From: an uncultured Parabacteroides sp.
GTDB lineage: Bacteria > Bacteroidota > Bacteroidia > Bacteroidales > Tannerellaceae
NCBI RefSeq assembly: GCF_947855115.1
Contig: NZ_CANTZW010000003.1
Span: 186,001 to 250,000, forward strand
Direction: 5' to 3'
DNA length: 64,000 bases
Shown: positions 61,241-64,000 of the stretch, piece after piece
Layout of the letters: every line of letters starts with the position of its first letter
How positions within the stretch are numbered: the stretch's first letter is position 1
Notes under the pieces: generated by a model
Database searches by the model: none
What the model was told of the DNA's origin: nothing
What the model saw: the letters and a program-made list of their open reading frames with translations, nothing else
Translations under genes and position numbers: made by a program

Positions 61241-61307
61241 GAAACATTTTTTGCTTTCACCCTAATACCTGCTAATATTTATAATATTTTAGTTGATTAT
61301 ATGAGCC

Positions 61308-62357
61308 TTAAAATTCATAGTCATGATTTTTAAAGCACATAACAGAACGCCGAGACAGGCCGCTAACAGCCCCTTTTCTCAGCACCGGCGCATGTACCCC
61401 CTGATATAGGCGAACCGGGGCTGTCTCCACCCTTGCCTCGTCCCATAAATCCGCTTCCACGAACGAGTTAATCAAACAAGCTCCCCCCTCTACCAACAAA
61501 GAGTCTAACTTCAGGGCAGAAAGATGGCCAAGAACCTGCTTTATCACCGGACGATCGAAATCGATCCGGATATACTCCACGTTCTCCCGGTTCTCCCGTT
61601 CCCTCTCCGTAAATACTAATGTACGCAAGGAATTATCCAACAACCGATAAGAATCCGGAATAACCAACCGACGGTCTAACACGACCCTGACCGGAGAATT
61701 ACCAGACCAATGGCGTACGTTCAATGAAGGGTTATCCAATAAAGCGGTCCGTGTACCGACCATGATAGCCGCCACCTCCGAACGCAGCTTATGCACCAAA
61801 CGGGAAGTCGCCGGAGAAGATAAAACCGCGACCGGCTCCGACACGTCCGAGCGCAAACGATCCATAAAGCCATCCTCGCTCTGTGCCCATTTCAAGATAA
61901 TATAAGGGCGGCCTTTCGTCTGGAGCGTCATAAACGCCTTATTCAACGCACGGGCCTCCTTCTCCATCACTCCCGTGACAACCTCGATCCCAGCTTCCCG
62001 CAACATCCGTACGCCTCGCCCCGATACCTCGGGAAAAGGGTCCAGGCAACCAACTACCACCCTAGGGATTCCTTTCCGGATAATCAACTCCGCGCAAGGG
62101 GGGGTCTTTCCATAATGGGAACAGGGTTCCAGACTCACATAAATCGTACTGTCTTTCAACAAAGACTCGTCTTTCACGGAAGCGACAGCGTTCACCTCGG
62201 CGTGCGCCTCTCCGCATTTCCTGTGAAATCCCTCACCGATAATACGGCCCTTATGCACGATGACCGCACCGACCATCGGATTCGGGCTGGTATTCCCCTT
62301 CCCGCCTTTGGCCAACTCGATGCAACGAGCCATGTATTTCTCTTCAACCTCTACCAT
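61308..62357 (-). CDS. ribD: Bifunctional diaminohydroxyphosphoribosylaminopyrimidine deaminase / 5-amino-6-(5-phosphoribosylamino)uracil reductase
   Basis: The product has 349 residues and carries two domains of riboflavin synthesis. The deaminase (residues 1-145) has zinc ligands in HAEVNAV and EPCSHYGKTPPCAELI; the reductase follows (RPYIILKWAQSEDGFMD, LLVEGGACLINSFVEADLWDE). It diverges from prmC, with a short shared upstream region. Confidence 0.97.
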   Translation of the reverse strand: MVEVEEKYMARCIELAKGGKGNTSPNPMVGAVIVHKGRIIGEGFHRKCGEAHAEVNAVASVKDESLLKDSTIYVSLEPCSHYGKTPPCAELIIRKGIPRVVVGCLDPFPEVSGRGVRMLREAGIEVVTGVMEKEARALNKAFMTLQTKGRPYIILKWAQSEDGFMDRLRSDVSEPVAVLSSPATSRLVHKLRSEVAAIMVGTRTALLDNPSLNVRHWSGNSPVRVVLDRRLVIPDSYRLLDNSLRTLVFTERERENRENVEYIRIDFDRPVIKQVLGHLSALKLDSLLVEGGACLINSFVEADLWDEARVETAPVRLYQGVHAPVLRKGAVSGLSRRSVMCFKNHDYEF

Positions 62358-62361
62358 AATC

Positions 62362-62393
62362 TTTGCATATAAATGGTTTTTACACTACTTTCG
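62362..62393 (+). promoter_or_regulatory. Promoter of prmC-recX-comF
   Basis: TTTG (62362-62365), 20 bases, TACTTTCG (62386-62393). The -7 element differs from TAnnTTTG at one base. It lies about 20 bases before the prmC ATG, so the leader is short. Confidence 0.55.
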
Positions 62394-62411
62394 CGATAAA
62401 ACAAGAGAAGT

Positions 62412-63368
62412 ATGACTGAGACCGTCGCCTATATTCGAAAATCCCTCAAAGACATTTATCCACCCGGTGAAGCTCAAGCGCTTGTCCGTTTAATCATGGA
62501 ACGAGTTTGCGGCCTTTCTACCCATCAACTTCTGCTAGGCAAAGGTAAAGAATTATCTGATACGGAGAAATTTAAAATTAAGGAGATTGTAGAAGGACTG
62601 CGTTTATACAAGCCCATACAATATTTATTGGGCATAGCGGATTTTTACGGGATGGAATTTAAGGTGACTCCCGACGTTTTGATTCCCCGTCCGGAAACCG
62701 CCGAATTGGTCGAACGGATCATCGCGGACTACCGAGGCCAAGCACCTCATATACTGGATATAGGCACAGGAAGCGGTTGTATTGCCATCGCCTTGGCGAA
62801 GCACCTTCCGGAGGCCAAGGTAACAGCGGTAGACATATCGCCCGAAGCGCTCGCCGTAGCCGAGGAGAATGCCCGGATGAATCAGGTTTCCGTATCTTTC
62901 TTTGAATTGGACATCCTTTCCGAAGGCAATCCTAGTTTCATGCAGGAGAAACAAAAGTTTCACGTACGGGAAACTAAAGTTTCATGCAAGAGAAACAGAA
63001 GTTTCACGTACAGGAAATTCTCCCCCCATACGGAGGGAACCGCGATTTCCCCTATAGAAAACTTAAACTGCATCGTCAGTAACCCCCCTTACATAATGGA
63101 TAAGGAGAAAGCGACCATGGACGCCAATGTCCTAGAGAACGAGCCTCATCTAGCCTTGTTCGTCCCCGACAATGATCCACTTCTCTTTTACAAGGCCATC
63201 GCCCGGTTCGGGCAAAGACATTTGGCAGAAGGCGGACATCTTTATTTCGAGATCAATGCTCTCTGCGGAAAAGAGACCATGAAGATGCTGGACCAAGAAA
63301 ATTATACAGAAATAGAACTAATACAAGATCTATACGGGAAAGACCGTATCGTAAAAGCAAAAAGATGA
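62412..63368 (+). CDS. prmC: Peptide chain release factor N(5)-glutamine methyltransferase
   Basis: The product has 318 residues, longer than the usual 280 or so. It methylates the GGQ glutamine of release factors. SAM-binding motif I is LDIGTGSGCIAIALAKHLPE, the catalytic NPPY is in CIVSNPPYIMDKEK, and the N-terminal region is normal. Between them lies an insertion of about 35 residues encoded by four short palindromes (62935-63018). It overlaps recX by four bases (ATGA). Confidence 0.95.
   Translation: MTETVAYIRKSLKDIYPPGEAQALVRLIMERVCGLSTHQLLLGKGKELSDTEKFKIKEIVEGLRLYKPIQYLLGIADFYGMEFKVTPDVLIPRPETAELVERIIADYRGQAPHILDIGTGSGCIAIALAKHLPEAKVTAVDISPEALAVAEENARMNQVSVSFFELDILSEGNPSFMQEKQKFHVRETKVSCKRNRSFTYRKFSPHTEGTAISPIENLNCIVSNPPYIMDKEKATMDANVLENEPHLALFVPDNDPLLFYKAIARFGQRHLAEGGHLYFEINALCGKETMKMLDQENYTEIELIQDLYGKDRIVKAKR
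62935..63018. repeat. Four-unit palindrome array inside prmC
   Basis: Four 18-base units start at 62935, 62957, 62979 and 63001, a strict 22-base period with 4-base spacers (AAAA, TAAA, AGAA). Units 1 and 3 read GTTTCATGCAGGAGAAAC-like, units 2 and 4 GTTTCACGTACGGGAAAC-like; each is an imperfect palindrome GTTTC...GAAAC. Total length 84 is a multiple of three, keeping the frame. Confidence 0.95.
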
Positions 63369-63865
63369 AAGAGATAACCGAACCCGAGATGTTGCGCCGG
63401 GCAGCGACCTATTGCTCCACGGCCGAACGTTGCATACAAGACGTGCAAAAAAAGATTGATGCCGCCGGACTTCCGGAAGATGCCGCCGAACGCATTATCG
63501 CCCGATTGCTGGAAGAGCGATTTATCGACGAATCCCGTTACGCCCGTTTCTTCGTGAACGATAAACTCCGGTTTAACAAATGGGGACGGGTAAAAATAGC
63601 TTACGAGCTTTATAAGAAAAACATCCCCGCCCATATCCGGGAAGAAGCTATCGCCGCCATCGACGAGGATGAATACCGCTCCGTCTTACTCGACTTACTA
63701 GAAAGCAAAAAGAAATCGACTAAGGGTAAAGACAAGCGGGACATATTCAACAAGCTGCTCCGTTTTGCCGCCGGAAGGGGGTTCGAGAGCCGGATCGCAC
63801 TGGATTGCCTTAGCCAATTATCCCACGGAACAGACCGCGAAGATTATGCCGACGATATGGAGTAA
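63365..63865 (+). CDS. recX: Regulatory protein RecX
   Basis: The product has 166 residues. RecX inhibits RecA filaments. It has three tandem RecX helical repeats; the motif ARLLEERFIDESRYARFFVNDKLRFNKWGRVKIAYEL is diagnostic. It overlaps prmC (ATGA) and comF, so the three are one transcript. Confidence 0.95.
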   Translation: MKEITEPEMLRRAATYCSTAERCIQDVQKKIDAAGLPEDAAERIIARLLEERFIDESRYARFFVNDKLRFNKWGRVKIAYELYKKNIPAHIREEAIAAIDEDEYRSVLLDLLESKKKSTKGKDKRDIFNKLLRFAAGRGFESRIALDCLSQLSHGTDREDYADDME

Positions 63866-64000
63866 CCTGCTCAACCTGTTTTTCCCTAACGCATGTAAAA
63901 TATGCGGGAGACCACTCATCGAAGGAGAAGAACAAATTTGCCTGGAATGCCTATGCGACCTACCGCATACGGGATATCATAAGCAGGCGGGTAACCCCGT
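63846..64000 (+). CDS. comF: ComF family protein (N-terminal part; gene runs off the window)
   Basis: The frame from ATG at 63846 gives MPTIWSNLLNLFFPNACKIC and a second Cys pair CLEC about 25 residues later, the N-terminal zinc-binding region of ComF-type phosphoribosyltransferase-like proteins. It overlaps the end of recX by 20 bases. The phosphoribosyltransferase domain is beyond the window edge, so the role cannot be checked. Confidence 0.8.
   Translation, partial: MPTIWSNLLNLFFPNACKICGRPLIEGEEQICLECLCDLPHTGYHKQAGNP

Noticed and set aside
62935..63018. CRISPR-like array in prmC
   Set aside because: Units are only 18 bases with 4-base spacers, lie inside a coding gene and no cas gene is near.

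Overview
The window looks like a chromosomal segment from a gut Bacteroidales bacterium, most likely Parabacteroides. This rests on three things: Bacteroidetes-type promoters (TTG, about 19-20 bases, then TAnnTTTG) in front of many genes; lineage-typical proteins (DUF3098, DUF6089 and DUF6242 families, an OstA-like protein beside a parvulin cluster, paired Skp proteins behind BamA, NamZ/DUF1343); and gene order. The genus is inference; no 16S rRNA gene is present. Almost all of the window is housekeeping DNA. I see no prophage, insertion sequence, CRISPR array or plasmid function.

Layout. (1) 1-16062, minus strand: one long run of translation genes, read as rpsL-rpsG-fusA-rpsJ-(S10 cluster)-(spc cluster)-secY-map-infA-rpmJ-rpsM-rpsK-rpsD, so the str, S10, spc and alpha groups are fused. 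Two tandem promoters sit before rpsL. (2) 16296-31340, minus: mutL, a small membrane protein, an OstA-like protein, a periplasmic folding trio (two parvulin isomerases around a non-parvulin lipoprotein), guaB, recQ, clpX, clpP and trigger factor; a protein-folding and quality-control neighbourhood. (3) 31548-32681: decayed DNA, a TPR-like secreted protein and the tail of an AsmA-like protein, all in one frame broken by three stops. (4) 32816-37897: CPBP protease, lptB, mlaE-mlaF, and metK behind a probable SAM-II-type riboswitch. (5) 37928-42402: folK, queA, truB, uppP, DUF3098, ftsX and tRNA-Arg(CCG). (6) 42599-53316: asnA, ung, LptD, an HD protein, NamZ, two META lipoproteins, a MATE transporter, an M23 peptidase and YccF. 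(7) 53436-61201, minus: an envelope-biogenesis cluster read DUF6242-DUF6089-uppS-bamA-skp-skp-murI. (8) 61308-64000: ribD diverging from prmC-recX-comF.

How the parts fit. Many genes build the outer membrane: LPS transport (OstA-like, LptB, LptD), beta-barrel insertion (BamA with Skp and SurA-like chaperones), lipid transport (MlaE/MlaF) and the undecaprenyl phosphate carrier (UppS makes it, UppP recycles it). ClpX, ClpP and trigger factor handle cytoplasmic folding and turnover.

I found no clearly new multi-gene system. The most unusual signals are small-scale: a four-unit palindrome array inside the prmC coding sequence; an 18-bp inverted repeat bracketing the clpP promoter; a 25-bp perfect inverted pair of palindromes between bamA and the skp genes; the three-stop pseudogene; and low-complexity insertions in BamA and LptD.
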